Assembly (NCBI RefSeq): GCF_001414055.1
Contig: NZ_CP013002.1
Location: 3,596,001-3,660,000 of the forward strand
Source of the DNA: Caulobacter henricii
GTDB lineage: Bacteria > Pseudomonadota > Alphaproteobacteria > Caulobacterales > Caulobacteraceae
Length of the DNA stretch: 64,000 nt
Direction: 5' to 3'
Shown: one piece after another, positions 24,933 through 37,247 of the stretch
Position numbering within the stretch: position 1 is the stretch's first letter
Layout: the number at the start of each line of letters is the position of its first letter
The notes under the pieces: model-generated
Told to the model about the DNA's origin: nothing
Database searches by the model: none
The model's input: only the letters and a program-made list of their open reading frames with translations
Made by a program: the position numbers and the translations under genes

Positions 24933-26468
24933 CTATTTAGCGGCGCGCGGGCCACTTGCCAAGCGTCTACGTGCACCTGTGCCACGGCGCGGCGCCGGAC
25001 CCTCGCCGGAGGGCTCCGGCAGGGCCGGCGCGTCATAGACGCCGGGGTCGTCAGGGATCGGCATCAGGGGACCGCCGACCTCGGCCGCGCGGACGAAGGG
25101 CGTCGATTCCACATAGGCCGACGGCAGCTCGGGCAGATCGTTCATGGTCCGCTCACGCCGCTCATGGCGAGGATGGATCAGCTCACCGGTCTCGGCGTAG
25201 CTGACGGCCAGGCGGGCCCAGTCCTCGCGGCCATAGGCGAAGGCGCGGCCTTCCGGATCCAGGTCGGACCAGTCGGGCTCCTGAGGGGCGGCAGTGCCCC
25301 GGGCGATCCAGGCGCGGGCCTCGTCGGCCTCGCCATTGGCAAAGGCTACCCGGGCCATCAGGCCGGCGAAACGGGCTGTGGGGGCCTCGTCATCAAGGAG
25401 GCGAGCCGCAGCGCGGGCTGCCACCGGATCGCCGCCGACCAGGCCGCTCTCGACCCGCAGGATGCGGCTTTCGCGGGCCTCGGGCTTCAGGGCCGCCAGG
25501 GCGGCCAGCCGGGCGGCGCGGGCCTTGGGCGTCTCATTGGTCTTCAGGTCGCGATAGGCCAGCCAGAGGGCCGGGTGCGGCGCGCTCTTCCAGGCGGCCT
25601 CGATCAGCTGCCCGGCCTTGGCGGTCTTGCCTTCGGCGGACAGCAGGCGGGAGGCCATGATCACGCCGGGGGCGAAGTCGGGCTTGAGCTTGACGGCCTG
25701 GGTGGCGAAGTCGAGGGCCTGGCTGCGCTTGCGGGGCTCTTCGGACCCTTCGAGGCTGGCGGCCGAGGCGGCCAGAAGGGCCGCCCGGGCCCGCTCGGCC
25801 ACGACCGGCGGCACGATCTTGCGGTCGAGGGCGCTCTGAGCGAGGTCGAGGGCCGCGACCCAGTCGCCGGCCTCGAGCCGGGATTCTAGCAGGGCCCGCC
25901 AGGCCCAGCGTGCCGTGCGCGCCAGGCCAAAGGCGGTCTCGGCATGGCGCACGGCGGCCAGGCGGTCACCCTCGGCCAAGGCCGTCTGCATCAGGCCGCG
26001 CAGGCCGGCCAGGCGCATTTCGGGAAAGCCGAGCATGGCCGAATAGGCGGACTTGGCGGCGACATGGTCGCCGGCCGTCTCGGCCGCCTGGGCCGCGAGG
26101 ACCCGAACCAGGGCCGGTGTATCCTCGGCCAGGTCGGCGGCCTTCTGGGCCAGGCGACGGGCCTCGGAGCCGTCGCCCGCCGCCACGGCGAGAAAGCCGC
26201 GCGACAGGGCTTCAACGCCCTGCTTACGCTTGTTCTCAGCCCGGGCGAGGGCGGCGCGGCGCGGGGCCTCGATCACCCAGATCAGGCCCCGCCACAGGAC
26301 CGTGGCCAGCAGGGCGGAGAACAGGGTGAGCAGGGCGGCGGCGGCGGCGGTCATCTCGACCCGCCAGCCCATCCAGTCGAGATGGGCCCGGCCCGGCTCG
26401 CCCATCAGGGCCACGGTGGCGACGGCGACGGCCGCGACGAGGAACAGGACAAAGGCGGCGCGGATCAT
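24933..26468 (-). CDS. hemY: HemY-like TPR membrane protein
   Basis: 511 residues from the ATG at 26468 (MIRAAFVLFLVAAVAVATVALM). Two N-terminal membrane helices (about 3-20 and 42-62) precede a long helical TPR region. It matches the HemY N-terminal family (TPR type, not protoporphyrinogen oxidase), which occurs next to heme genes in proteobacteria; its biochemical role is not settled. It overlaps the upstream mitofilin-like gene by 4 bp (ATGA). The C-terminus is a proline/arginine-rich tail. The cluster hemC-hemD-mitofilin-hemY is an alphaproteobacterial signature. Confidence 0.82.
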   Translation of the reverse strand: MIRAAFVLFLVAAVAVATVALMGEPGRAHLDWMGWRVEMTAAAAALLTLFSALLATVLWRGLIWVIEAPRRAALARAENKRKQGVEALSRGFLAVAAGDGSEARRLAQKAADLAEDTPALVRVLAAQAAETAGDHVAAKSAYSAMLGFPEMRLAGLRGLMQTALAEGDRLAAVRHAETAFGLARTARWAWRALLESRLEAGDWVAALDLAQSALDRKIVPPVVAERARAALLAASAASLEGSEEPRKRSQALDFATQAVKLKPDFAPGVIMASRLLSAEGKTAKAGQLIEAAWKSAPHPALWLAYRDLKTNETPKARAARLAALAALKPEARESRILRVESGLVGGDPVAARAAARLLDDEAPTARFAGLMARVAFANGEADEARAWIARGTAAPQEPDWSDLDPEGRAFAYGREDWARLAVSYAETGELIHPRHERRERTMNDLPELPSAYVESTPFVRAAEVGGPLMPIPDDPGVYDAPALPEPSGEGPAPRRGTGARRRLASGPRAAK

Positions 26469-27364
26469 GGGGCAGCCCGCGTCACCTGGGCGAGGCCCGC
26501 CAGGGCGTCGGCCCGGATCGCCGCCACGTGGCGATCGACCTCGACCCGGCGCTCGGCCGAGGCCAGCCACGGCGACAGCACCACCCTGGCCGAATCAGGC
26601 AGGGGGTCGAGGGCCCGGATCGCGGCCTCGACTTCACCGGCATCGAGCAGGCGCTGGGCCCGGGCCAGCATGGCGTCCGGCGTCGAGCCGCGCGTCGAGC
26701 TGACCTGGCGGATCGAGACGATGCCGGACAGGGCGTAGCGAATGCGGGCCAGCAGGTCGGCGTCTTCGCCGGGGTCGCGTGCGGCGGTGGCGGCGCGGCC
26801 GGCCAGGGTCTCGAACTCGGCCGCCAGACCGGCCCGGGTCGGGGCCCCGGTCTGGGCCAGGCGGGTCAGGGCGCGCAGGTCGGGTGACATCGGCAGGACC
26901 CGGCCCAGGCTGGCCAGGGTCTCGTCGAAGGGGCCCGTGGTCTGGGCGGCCTCGGCCAGGGAGGCTGCGGCCAAGGCTGCTGCGGCAGCGTCGAGCACGC
27001 CCTTCTGGCCGGATTCGAGGGCCGCGATTCGGGCTTCCAGACGTTCGACCTCGACGACCGGTGCTGCGGGCACCGGCGCAGCGGCCTCCACCGGCAGGGG
27101 CGAGCCGACCGGCAAGCGCGCGGACGGCGGGGTCGGACTGGGCGCGGCCTGGATTTGTCGGTCCACCTGGGTCGCGACCGGGAACCAGCTCGGCCCGAAC
27201 CGGGTGACCAGAGCTCCGAGAAGGATGCAGGACAGGCAGAGCGCGATCATCGCCCAGAAGCCCGGTCCGAGCAGGGGACGGCGGCGGGCATACAGCGCGG
27301 GATCGCTGGGGGTGACGATTTCAGCGGGATCGTGTGCGGCGTTCATGTGCCATTCGTGCCCCAC
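26465..27364 (-). CDS. mitofilin (Mic60)-like inner-membrane protein
   Basis: 299 residues. One membrane helix (about 34-55, GFWAMIALCLSCILLGALVT) is followed by a Pro/Ala-rich spacer, a coiled-coil segment (VERLEARIAALESGQ) and a C-terminal helical domain resembling alphaproteobacterial mitofilin (SSTRGSTPDAMLARAQRLLDAGEVEAAIRAL). Members of this family shape intracytoplasmic membranes and are the bacterial relatives of mitochondrial Mic60. A start at 27346 is equally possible. It lies between hemD and hemY. Confidence 0.8.
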   Translation of the reverse strand: MGHEWHMNAAHDPAEIVTPSDPALYARRRPLLGPGFWAMIALCLSCILLGALVTRFGPSWFPVATQVDRQIQAAPSPTPPSARLPVGSPLPVEAAAPVPAAPVVEVERLEARIAALESGQKGVLDAAAAALAAASLAEAAQTTGPFDETLASLGRVLPMSPDLRALTRLAQTGAPTRAGLAAEFETLAGRAATAARDPGEDADLLARIRYALSGIVSIRQVSSTRGSTPDAMLARAQRLLDAGEVEAAIRALDPLPDSARVVLSPWLASAERRVEVDRHVAAIRADALAGLAQVTRAAP

Positions 27365-27388
27365 GCCGCATCGCTGCGCAATGTGCAG

Positions 27389-28084
27389 CTATCGCGCGAG
27401 GAGATCGAGCAGGGCGGATTCGCGCGGTCGCGGCGCCAGGGCCACAGAGCCGAGGTGGCCGGACCGGGTCGCTGCCGCCAGCGGCTCGGCCACCGCCGGC
27501 GACAGGCACAGGGCCCGCAGGGTCGGGGCCGGATGTTGCTCGAGGATCGCGGCCAGCCCCCTGGCGGCCCGGGGCGACTGCAGCAGAACGGCCTTCAGGT
27601 CAGGAAGTCTTGCCAGGGTGGGAGCAGCGGGCAGGCGGTCGATCGCGGCATAGACCGCCAGGGCCCGGGCCTGCAGTCCGGCCCTGGCCAGCAGGGCGGG
27701 CAGGTCGGCGGCGGGCTCAAGAGCCCCGACCGCGAGCACGGGCCCGGGCCGCACCTTTTCGATCAGAGCAGCCAGGGCCGCCACGTCGCCGTCGGCACTG
27801 GACACCGGGGCAAAGCCCGCAGCCCGGGCGGATGCGGCCGTGGCCTCGCCCACCGCAAAGACCGGCAGGGTCCGGGCGGGGCTCAGTCGGGCAAAGGCCT
27901 CGACCCCATTGACGCTGGTAAAGGCCAGGGCCGCGATGCCGTCGAGCGTGACCGCCGGTGCCAGGCTGCGGATCTCCAGCAGGGGGTCGATCAACGGCGC
28001 ATAGCCCAGGGCCTCGACCCGACCGGCGGTGGCCTCGGCCCCGGGGCGGGCGCGGGTGATCCAGACCGTGCCGCCCGCTGTCAT
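27389..28084 (-). CDS. hemD: uroporphyrinogen-III synthase
   Basis: 231 residues, two lobes, as in the HemD family, whose sequence is poorly conserved. Recognisable segments are VWITRARPGAEATAGRVEALGYAPLIDPLLEI, AFTSVNGVEAFA and VLLQSPRAARG. The enzyme closes hydroxymethylbilane with D-ring inversion to give uroporphyrinogen III for heme and corrin synthesis. It begins 3 bp after hemC ends, which supports the call. Confidence 0.88.
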   Translation of the reverse strand: MTAGGTVWITRARPGAEATAGRVEALGYAPLIDPLLEIRSLAPAVTLDGIAALAFTSVNGVEAFARLSPARTLPVFAVGEATAASARAAGFAPVSSADGDVAALAALIEKVRPGPVLAVGALEPAADLPALLARAGLQARALAVYAAIDRLPAAPTLARLPDLKAVLLQSPRAARGLAAILEQHPAPTLRALCLSPAVAEPLAAATRSGHLGSVALAPRPRESALLDLLAR

Positions 28085-28087
28085 GGC

Positions 28088-29080
28088 CTAGTCCGGCAGG
28101 ATCAGGGCGTCACCGCCCTCGGCCCGCACTGCTGCACCCAGCGACAGGCCCAGGGCGCGGGCGGCGGCGATGTCGTCCGCGCCGTCGAGCGTCGTCTCGC
28201 CCTGGCGGCGGAAGCGCCGGGCCCCGTCGGGCGTCAGGGCCTCGACGATCATCGAGAGCTTCGGGCCATCGAGCACCGCATGGGCCCCGACCGCCGTGCG
28301 GCAGGAGCCTTCGAGGGCGAACAGGGCACCGCGCTCGGCGGCGACGCAGATCGTGGTGGGACGGCAGCGCACGGCCTCGAGCCAGTCAGCCCCAACGTCC
28401 TCAAGTCGGGTCTCGATAACCAGGGCCCCCTGACCGGGAGCCGGCGGACAGGCGACGGGGTCGAGCCAGCTGTTGGGCAGATGGCCCAGACCCAACCGGT
28501 TCAGACCTGACTGGGCCAGCAGGATGGCATCGGCCTCGCCCCGCTCCAGCTTGGCCAGCCGGGTATCGACATTGCCGCGCAGCATGACGATCTGCAGATC
28601 GGGCCGCACATGCAGGGCCTGGGCCTGACGCCGCAGCGAGGCGGTGCCGAGGCGCGCGCCGTGGGGCAGGTCTTCCAGCCGTGCGCAGACCGGGCTGATG
28701 AAAGCATCGCGCGGATCTTCCCGCTCGGGCGTGGCGGCGAGGACCAGGCCGGGCGGCAGCTCCGCCGGCATGTCCTTCAGCGAATGGATGGCGCAGTCGA
28801 TGCGGCCGTCGAGCAGGGCCTCCTCGATCTCCTTGGTGAACAGGCCCTTGCCGCCGATCTCCATCAGGCGGCGGTCCTGGATGCGGTCGCCGGAGGTGAC
28901 GATCGGAATCAGGGGCGCATAGGCCTCCTCCTCGCCCGGAGCCGCACCCAGGGCGGCGGCGATCCGCGCCTGCATGAGGCCGGACTGGGCCAGGGACAGC
29001 TTGGAGCCGCGGGCGCCAATTCGGATGGGAGGTTGCCGGGACACGGTCGGGACGTTACCTGCGGAGACGATTGAAGCCAT
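28088..29080 (-). CDS. hemC: hydroxymethylbilane synthase
   Basis: 330 residues. Family motifs are [62 protein letters not shown] and [11 protein letters not shown], whose Cys carries the dipyrromethane cofactor. It polymerises four porphobilinogens into hydroxymethylbilane. It is the first gene of the heme cluster and is divergent from tsaD with only about 35 bp between starts, so the two promoters probably overlap coding DNA. Confidence 0.96.
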   Translation of the reverse strand: MASIVSAGNVPTVSRQPPIRIGARGSKLSLAQSGLMQARIAAALGAAPGEEEAYAPLIPIVTSGDRIQDRRLMEIGGKGLFTKEIEEALLDGRIDCAIHSLKDMPAELPPGLVLAATPEREDPRDAFISPVCARLEDLPHGARLGTASLRRQAQALHVRPDLQIVMLRGNVDTRLAKLERGEADAILLAQSGLNRLGLGHLPNSWLDPVACPPAPGQGALVIETRLEDVGADWLEAVRCRPTTICVAAERGALFALEGSCRTAVGAHAVLDGPKLSMIVEALTPDGARRFRRQGETTLDGADDIAAARALGLSLGAAVRAEGGDALILPD

Positions 29081-29115
29081 CGCTGCTACAGGAGCGGCGG
29101 GAACCCCGCAACCGA

Positions 29116-30213
29116 ATGCCGAACCCCAAGAGCCTGACCCTCCTTGGCCTCGAGACCAGCTGCGACGAGACGGCGGCGGCGGTCGTGCGCCGGACGGACG
29201 ACGGCCAGATCACGGTGCTGTCCTCGATCATCGGCACCCAGTTCGAGCAGCACGCCCCGTTCGGCGGGGTGGTGCCGGAAATCGCCGCCCGCGCCCATGT
29301 CGAGGCCATAGACGCTATTGCCGCCGAGGCGATGCGTGCGGCCGGAATCGGCTTTGACGCCCTCGACGGCGTGGCCGCCACTGCCGGGCCGGGCCTGGTC
29401 GGCGGGGTGATGGTCGGCCTGGCCTTCGGCAAGGCCGTGGCCCTGGCCCGCAATGTACCCCTTGTGGCGGTCAATCACCTGGAAGGCCATGCGGTCTCGG
29501 CCCGGCTGGGGGCGGACATTCCCTATCCCTTTCTGCTGCTGCTGGTTTCCGGCGGGCACTGCCAGCTGCTGGAGGTCGCCGGGGTCGGGGCCTGTACGCG
29601 CTTGGGCACCACGATCGACGACGCCGCTGGCGAGGCCTTCGACAAGATCGCCAAGTCCCTGGGCCTGCCCTATCCGGGCGGCCCGGCCCTGGAAAAGCTG
29701 GCGGCCACGGGCGATCCATCGAAGTTCGAGCTGCCCCGCGCCCTGCTCGGCCGCAAGGACTGCGACTTCTCCTTCTCGGGCCTGAAGACCGCCGCCGCGC
29801 GCCAGGCCGAAAAGATCACCGACGAGACATCACGGGCCGATCTAGCCGCCGCCGTCCAGGCTGCCATCGCCCGCCAGCTGTCGGAACGCACCGACCGGGC
29901 GATGAAGCTCTATCGCGACAGCCACCCCGGCCAGGCCCTGCGCTTCGTCGTCGCCGGCGGTGTCGCCGCCAATGGCGCGGTCAAGGCGGCCCTGAGGAAG
30001 AACTGCGACGACAACGGGTTCTCGTTCGACGCCCCGCCCCTGGCCTATTGCACCGACAATGCGGCGATGATCGCCCTGGCCGGTGCCGAGCGGCTGGCCC
30101 TGGGCCTTGTCGACGACCTGGACGCCGTCGCCCGTCCCCGCTGGCCCCTTGATGAGGCGTCGGCCCTGTCCCATCCGAGTAGCAGTTTCGGCCGCAAGGG
30201 AGCCAAGGCATGA
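29116..30213 (+). CDS. tsaD: tRNA N6-adenosine threonylcarbamoyltransferase
   Basis: 365 residues from the ATG at 29116, directly before the conserved [15 protein letters not shown]. Metal-binding motif VNHLEGH lies at about residues 116-122, and ASKH-fold phosphate loops LVSGGHC and [11 protein letters not shown] are present. With partner Tsa proteins it installs t6A37 on ANN-decoding tRNAs, an essential modification. An upstream in-frame TTG at 29071 would overlap hemC and is unlikely. The gpsA start overlaps its stop (ATGA). Confidence 0.96.
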   Translation: MPNPKSLTLLGLETSCDETAAAVVRRTDDGQITVLSSIIGTQFEQHAPFGGVVPEIAARAHVEAIDAIAAEAMRAAGIGFDALDGVAATAGPGLVGGVMVGLAFGKAVALARNVPLVAVNHLEGHAVSARLGADIPYPFLLLLVSGGHCQLLEVAGVGACTRLGTTIDDAAGEAFDKIAKSLGLPYPGGPALEKLAATGDPSKFELPRALLGRKDCDFSFSGLKTAAARQAEKITDETSRADLAAAVQAAIARQLSERTDRAMKLYRDSHPGQALRFVVAGGVAANGAVKAALRKNCDDNGFSFDAPPLAYCTDNAAMIALAGAERLALGLVDDLDAVARPRWPLDEASALSHPSSSFGRKGAKA

Positions 30214-31208
30214 ACCGCTTCAAGCATGCAGGCGTGATCGGCGCCGGCGCCTGGGGCACCGCCCTGGCCCAGGTCTGCGCCCGGGCGGGCCTCGCCGTCA
30301 CCCTTCAGGCCCGCGAGCCGGAGGTGGTCGAGAGCATCGCCGCCCGGCGTGAGAACACCCTGTTCCTGCCCGGCGTCGCCCTGGAGCCCGAGATTGCCGC
30401 TGTCGCCGACATGGCCGGTCTGTCCTCCTGCGACCTGATCCTGGCGGTGGCCCCGGCCCAGCACCTGCGATCAGCGCTCAAGGCCCTGGCCCCGCATCTT
30501 CGCGCCGGTACCCCCGTGGTGCTGTGCGCCAAGGGCGTCGAGCAGGGCACGCTGAAACTGATGACCGAGGTCGCCGCCGAGACCCTGCCGGACGCGCCTC
30601 TGGCCGTGCTGTCAGGTCCCAGCTTCGCCGGCGAGGTGGCGCGGAACCTGCCGACCGCTGTCACCCTGGCCTGTGAGGACGAGGCCCTGGGCCGGGCCAT
30701 TGCCGAGGCCATCGCCACCCCGACCTTCCGCCCCTATATCGCCGGCGACATGATCGGGGCCGAGGCCGGCGGGGCGGTCAAGAACGTGCTGGCCATCGCC
30801 TGCGGCATCGTCGAGGGCAAGGGTCTGGGGCGCAGCGCCCACGCCGCCCTGATCACCCGCGGCTTTGCCGAATTGACCCGCCTGGCCATGGCCCTGGGGG
30901 CCCGGGCTGAGACCGTCGCCGGCCTCTGTGGCCTGGGCGATCTCGTCCTGACCTGCTCCAGCCCGCAGTCCCGCAACATGAGTGTCGGCCTGGCCCTGGG
31001 CGGCGGCATGACCCTGACCGAAGCCCTGGCCGGCAAGCTGTCGGTTGCCGAGGGCGTCGCCTCGGCCCCGGCCGTGCGCGATCTCGCCACGCGCCTGGGG
31101 GTCGAAATGCCGATCTGTCAGGCTGTCGCCGCCATCCTGGCCGGTGAGGCCCAGGTCGATGCCGCCATTGCCGGACTGCTGTCGCGGCCCCTGAAATCCG
31201 AAGCCTGA
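30210..31208 (+). CDS. gpsA: NAD(P)-dependent glycerol-3-phosphate dehydrogenase
   Basis: 332 residues. The Rossmann motif [17 protein letters not shown] lies at residues 9-25. Other GpsA motifs are [42 protein letters not shown], and [16 protein letters not shown]. It reduces dihydroxyacetone phosphate to sn-glycerol-3-phosphate for phospholipid synthesis. It is translationally coupled to tsaD and followed 12 bp later by a YciI gene, all probably one operon. Confidence 0.96.
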   Translation: MNRFKHAGVIGAGAWGTALAQVCARAGLAVTLQAREPEVVESIAARRENTLFLPGVALEPEIAAVADMAGLSSCDLILAVAPAQHLRSALKALAPHLRAGTPVVLCAKGVEQGTLKLMTEVAAETLPDAPLAVLSGPSFAGEVARNLPTAVTLACEDEALGRAIAEAIATPTFRPYIAGDMIGAEAGGAVKNVLAIACGIVEGKGLGRSAHAALITRGFAELTRLAMALGARAETVAGLCGLGDLVLTCSSPQSRNMSVGLALGGGMTLTEALAGKLSVAEGVASAPAVRDLATRLGVEMPICQAVAAILAGEAQVDAAIAGLLSRPLKSEA

Positions 31209-31220
31209 CTGGAGCGCCCG

Positions 31221-31502
31221 ATGCCCCTCTTCGCCATCACCTGCAAGGACAAGCCCGGTGCCCTCGAGACGCGCCTCGCCACGCGCCCCGTGCATCTCGC
31301 CTATCTGAAGGGCTGCCTGGGCCTGAAACTGGCCGGGGCCCTGCTCGGCGAGGACGGCAATCCGATCGGCTCGCTGCTGATCGTCGAGGCCGACGATCTT
31401 GCAGCCGCCCAGGCCCAGGCCGACAACGACCCCTTCACCCTGGCGGGGGTGTTTGCCAGCGTCGAGGTCCGTCCCTGGCGCCTGGCGATCGGCGAGCTCT
31501 AG
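31221..31502 (+). CDS. YciI family protein
   Basis: 93 residues with the YciI-like alpha/beta fold: PLFAITCKDKPGALETRLATRPVHLAYL at the start, with the family His in VHLAYL, and FTLAGVFASVEVRPW near the end. GGAG lies before the ATG. YciI proteins are small dimeric enzymes or stress-related proteins without a settled general reaction. It lies between gpsA and a Rieske gene with gaps of 12 and 8 bp. Confidence 0.85.
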   Translation: MPLFAITCKDKPGALETRLATRPVHLAYLKGCLGLKLAGALLGEDGNPIGSLLIVEADDLAAAQAQADNDPFTLAGVFASVEVRPWRLAIGEL

Positions 31503-31510
31503 CCATCCCT

Positions 31511-31876
31511 ATGCGCTCCGATCCCGACAACAGGGCGCGTCCGGCGGCCGGAACCCGGCTCTGCGCCCTGGACGAGATCCCCTCGCCCGGAGCCAAGGGC
31601 TTCCGGTTTCGCGACGGCGAGGCGATGTTCGCCGGCTTTGTCGTGCGCCAGGGCGAGGCGGTGTTCGGCTATGTCGACAGTTGTCCACATGCCGGCTGGC
31701 CGATGGCGGGCTTTGCCGGCCAGTACCTGACCCGAAACAGTGACCTGATCCTGTGCGGCGGCCACGCGGCCCTGTTCCGGATCGAGGACGGGGTCTGTGT
31801 GGCGGGCCCCTGCCCCGGCCAGACCCTGACGCCCTGGCCCGTGCTGGTTGAGGCGGGCGAGGTTTACACGACCTGA
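31511..31876 (+). CDS. small Rieske [2Fe-2S] domain protein
   Basis: 121 residues. The two Rieske cluster boxes are CPHAGWP and, about 30 residues later, CGGHAALF, with the usual Cys-X-His and Cys-X2-His ligands, followed by the flavour motif GVCVAGPCPGQTL. It is the soluble ferredoxin-like type, probably an electron carrier; the partner enzyme is not apparent here. Last gene of the tsaD-gpsA-yciI run. Confidence 0.88.
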   Translation: MRSDPDNRARPAAGTRLCALDEIPSPGAKGFRFRDGEAMFAGFVVRQGEAVFGYVDSCPHAGWPMAGFAGQYLTRNSDLILCGGHAALFRIEDGVCVAGPCPGQTLTPWPVLVEAGEVYTT

Positions 31877-31986
31877 GCGCGCGACGTTTTGTCGCTGCGC
31901 CGCCAAGGTAGAGTTAAGACCCGTTAGACATGTCGTCCCCATGATCTGGCCCTGCGGATCCGAGTCCTTGCGGGAGAGACAGGCAG

Positions 31987-33789
31987 ATGGCGTCACTGGG
32001 TCAGAAGATCATCGGAGCATGCGGCGGCGCGGCACTGCTGTGCGCGGCGACAGCGGGCACCGGGCTTTGGGTGGCTTTCAGCCTCGACAAGGCCCTGGAG
32101 CGCGCCTCCACATCAGCCCAGATCCTGCGACAGCACATGCATGCCGACATGATGCATGACGCCCTGCGGGGCGACGTCGGTGGCGCGATCATGTCCAGCG
32201 ACCCGGCCCTGGGCTTCGACATCAAGACGGTTCGGGCCGATCTGGCCGAACATGTCGCGGCCTTCGAAGAGGACATCAAGACCGCAGAAAAGCTCGCCCA
32301 TGATCCCGCCATCAAGTCCGCCCTGAAGGACGTCGAGGCCCCGCTGGGCGCCTACATTGCCTCCGCCTCGGGCCTAGTGGCCATCGCCGATACAAGTCCC
32401 ATCGAGGCCCGTGGCCTGCTGCCGGATTTCAACACCCAGTTCTCCGCCCTTGAAGACAAGATGGAACAGGCCTCGGAGCGCATTGAGGCGGCCGCCACCC
32501 GCGATGCCGAAGCCGCCCGCCGCCTGGGGGACTTGGGCGAGATCCTGATGGGGGCCCTACTGCTGTCGGCCGCCGCCCTGGCCGTCGGCCTGATCCTGGC
32601 GGCCCAGAGGGTCCTGATCGCGCCCCTGTCCGAGATCACCCGCTGCCTCCGGCGACTGGCGGCCGGTGACTTCTCGGTGGTTCTGCCGAAAGTGGGTCGC
32701 AAGGACGAGATCGGCGAGATGGCCACCGCCGTCCATGCCTTCCGCGACGCGGTCGAGGCGCGACAGAAGGAGCTCGAAGCCAATGATGTCCGCGAGGCCC
32801 TGGAGACCGAACGCCGGGCCGCCGAGGCCCGTCGGGCCTCTGAAGATGCGGCCCAGAATGCCGTGGTCGGCAATCTCGGCGATGCCCTGCGCCACCTGTC
32901 GAACGGCGACCTGTCGCACCGCATCGATCAACATTTCCCCGAGGGCTATGAGCGCCTGCGCATCGACTACAACGCCGCTGTCGACAAGCTTTCAGGCGTG
33001 ATCGCGGCCTCTCTGGAAGGGGTGTCGATGATCCATGGCGGTACGGCCGAGATCACCGAGGCCGCCGACGACCTGTCCCGCCGCACCGAGCACCAGGCCG
33101 CCAGCCTGGAAGAAGCCGCCGCGGCCCTCGACGAGATCACCAGCACGGTGCGTCAGACGGCCGAAGGGGCGACGCGGGTCCGCAAGGTGGTCGAGCAGGC
33201 CCGGGCCGCCGCCGGCAACAGCGGCGCCGTCGTGGGCCAGGCGGTCAGTGCGATGGGCGCGATCGAGAAATCCTCCAGCCAGATCGGCCAGATCATCGGC
33301 GTCATCGACGAGATCGCCTTCCAGACCAATCTTCTGGCCCTGAATGCCGGGGTCGAGGCCGCCCGGGCCGGCGAGGCCGGCCGTGGCTTCGCGGTCGTCG
33401 CTCAGGAAGTCCGGGCCCTGGCCCAGCGCTCGGCCGACGCGGCCAAGCAGATCAAGACCCTGATCGCCACCAGCGCGGCCGAGGTCGGTCAGGGTGTCGA
33501 ATATGTCGGCAAGGCCGGCGAGGCCCTGCGCGCCATTGCCGATGAGGTCGACCAGATCGACGCCCTGGTCAGCGCCATGGCCGCATCCACCCAGGAACAG
33601 GCCCGTGGCCTGGCCGAGGTCAATACGACCATGAACCAGATGGACCAGGTCACCCAGCAGAACGCCGCCATGGTGGAGGAGACCACCGCCGCCAGCCACG
33701 CCCTGGCCCAGGAGGCCACGCGCCTGGCCGAGCGCATGGGCGAGCTGCGGATCGCCGGTGGCCACGTCGCTCACCGTCGGGCGGCTTAG
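31987..33789 (+). CDS. methyl-accepting chemotaxis protein
   Basis: 600 residues. An N-terminal membrane helix (about 8-32), a helical periplasmic sensor region (about 33-185), a second helix ([24 protein letters not shown]), HAMP (about 205-260), a second HAMP-like stretch and the methyl-accepting signalling domain follow. The hairpin tip is [44 protein letters not shown], the invariant part of MCPs. No C-terminal pentapeptide tether is seen. It signals through CheA/CheW in an inner-membrane array. The ligand is unknown. It has its own 110-bp upstream region. Confidence 0.95.
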   Translation: MASLGQKIIGACGGAALLCAATAGTGLWVAFSLDKALERASTSAQILRQHMHADMMHDALRGDVGGAIMSSDPALGFDIKTVRADLAEHVAAFEEDIKTAEKLAHDPAIKSALKDVEAPLGAYIASASGLVAIADTSPIEARGLLPDFNTQFSALEDKMEQASERIEAAATRDAEAARRLGDLGEILMGALLLSAAALAVGLILAAQRVLIAPLSEITRCLRRLAAGDFSVVLPKVGRKDEIGEMATAVHAFRDAVEARQKELEANDVREALETERRAAEARRASEDAAQNAVVGNLGDALRHLSNGDLSHRIDQHFPEGYERLRIDYNAAVDKLSGVIAASLEGVSMIHGGTAEITEAADDLSRRTEHQAASLEEAAAALDEITSTVRQTAEGATRVRKVVEQARAAAGNSGAVVGQAVSAMGAIEKSSSQIGQIIGVIDEIAFQTNLLALNAGVEAARAGEAGRGFAVVAQEVRALAQRSADAAKQIKTLIATSAAEVGQGVEYVGKAGEALRAIADEVDQIDALVSAMAASTQEQARGLAEVNTTMNQMDQVTQQNAAMVEETTAASHALAQEATRLAERMGELRIAGGHVAHRRAA

Positions 33790-33820
33790 GCCGCTTTCGG
33801 GGCCAGCAGACCTTGCGTTC

Positions 33821-34573
33821 CTAGGCTGGGGCCGTCTCGGCCGCAAAGGCCGCCAGGTCTTCAATGAGAGACTGGGCGGCCATGGCCACCAGCTCGCCAC
33901 CCTTTTCCGGCGTGGCCTGGGCCGGGTCGGACCCCATGCGACCGTCGGCATAGCGGGCCCGGAAATCCAGGGCTTCACGGATCGGACCGGTCGGGGCGAT
34001 CTGCGGCTCATAGGCGGCGGTCTTGATCGACTGCGGATAGGCCCACTGGGTCACCGCGATCTCGGACGGGGTGGCATGGCTGCCATGGCCGACGGGAAAC
34101 TGCCGGTTGGCCAGGGCATTGACGCCGGCCAGGTCCCACCAGTTCTTCAGCTTCAGGGCAAACGGGGCCCGCGTGCCGCGGAAGCTGTAATCGGCATAGA
34201 TCTCTGAAAAGGCCGCCTCGATCGAGGCGACATTGCCGCCGTGGCCATTGAGGAAATAGATCCGCTCAAAGCCATGCGCGCCCAGCGACCGCACCCAGTC
34301 GCCGATCGCGGCGATGAAGGTCGAGGGGCGCAGGAAGATGGTGCCCGGAAAGGCCAGGTGGTGCTGGGCCATGCCGATATTGAAGGTCGGGGCCACCAGC
34401 ACGGTGTCCGAAAGCTTCTGGGCCTCGTGCGAAATGATTTCCGGACACAACCAGTCGGTGCCGAGCAGACCCGTGGGGCCGTGCTGCTCATTGGAGCCGA
34501 TCGGCACCACCACGGTCTTGCTGGTTTTCAGAAAGGTCTCGATCTCGGACCAGGTGGAGAGGGCGAGCAGCAT
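33821..34573 (-). CDS. creatininase family protein
   Basis: 250 residues from the ATG at 34573, preceded by AGGAG; an upstream extension without protein character is rejected. Metal-binding motifs of the creatinine amidohydrolase fold are visible: PIGSNEQHGPTGLLGTDWL near residues 22-40 (Glu, His and Asp ligands) and FLNGHGGNVASIEAA. Family members hydrolyse creatinine or related amides, including precursors of F420- or riboflavin-like compounds; the substrate here is unknown. Divergent from acs and convergent with the chemoreceptor. Confidence 0.87.
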   Translation of the reverse strand: MLLALSTWSEIETFLKTSKTVVVPIGSNEQHGPTGLLGTDWLCPEIISHEAQKLSDTVLVAPTFNIGMAQHHLAFPGTIFLRPSTFIAAIGDWVRSLGAHGFERIYFLNGHGGNVASIEAAFSEIYADYSFRGTRAPFALKLKNWWDLAGVNALANRQFPVGHGSHATPSEIAVTQWAYPQSIKTAAYEPQIAPTGPIREALDFRARYADGRMGSDPAQATPEKGGELVAMAAQSLIEDLAAFAAETAPA

Positions 34574-34703
34574 CGAAAACTCCTGAACAGGGCGCAAACC
34601 GGCATAGCGCGCGACGGCCACGCAAGAAACCCTAATGGTATCCTTGCGCGCCGACACACCCTTCGCATACTCCGGCCGCAACAAGACCAAGGGAGTGAAT
34701 GGC

Positions 34704-36644
<1,941 letters not shown>

Positions 36645-36677
36645 CCGAACGCCGTCTGGCGCGTTAGCCTCTGCGCG

Positions 36678-37247
36678 ATGCGCCGTCGGATTTCCCTCAT
36701 CCTGCTCCTCCTGGCCAGCCCGGCCCTGGCTGATGCCGGCTGGGCCGAGCGGCTGAACCTGGGCGAGATCCCGATCGAGGCCCATGCCGACGCCCAGGGC
36801 CGGGGCGGCATGGTCAGGGCCGCCATCGATATTCCCGCCCCGGCCTCAGTGGTCTGGCGGACCATTCTCGACTGCGACCGGGCGGCGCGGATGACCCCGG
36901 GGGTCAAGCGCTGCCGGGTCCTGACCCGCGCGGCGAATGGCCGGTCGGAACTGCGCGAGCACCTCGTCAAGTGGAGCTTCTTCCTGCCGGCCCTGAAGTC
37001 GACCTCGCGGATCGATCTGGAGCCGGACCGCAGCATCCGTTTCACCTGCGTCGGCGGCGACATCCGCGCCTGCGAAGGCTCCTGGAGCCTGGAGCCGATC
37101 CGCGGCGGGACCGCCACCCGCGTCACCTATGAAATGTGGGCCGCTGCGCCCTTTGCCCTGTCGGCACCCCTGCTCAGCAGCCTGATGCGCCGCGATGTGC
37201 CGGACGCCCTCAAGGCCCTGCGCCGCGAATGCCTGGAGGTCGAGTGA
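36678..37247 (+). CDS. exported SRPBCC-family protein
   Basis: 189 residues with a signal peptide (MRRRISLILLLLASPALADAG). The rest fits the SRPBCC/polyketide-cyclase lipid-binding fold: AAIDIPAPASVVWRTILDCDRAARMTPGVKRCRVL at the start and GTATRVTYEMWAAAPFALSAPLLSSLMRRDVPDALKALRREC at the end. It probably binds a hydrophobic ligand in the periplasm. It ends in a GTGA overlap with the next gene. Confidence 0.8.
   Translation: MRRRISLILLLLASPALADAGWAERLNLGEIPIEAHADAQGRGGMVRAAIDIPAPASVVWRTILDCDRAARMTPGVKRCRVLTRAANGRSELREHLVKWSFFLPALKSTSRIDLEPDRSIRFTCVGGDIRACEGSWSLEPIRGGTATRVTYEMWAAAPFALSAPLLSSLMRRDVPDALKALRRECLEVE

Noticed and set aside
24933..26468. HemY as protoporphyrinogen oxidase.
   Set aside because: The protein is a TPR/membrane type with no FAD-binding motif; only the name is shared.
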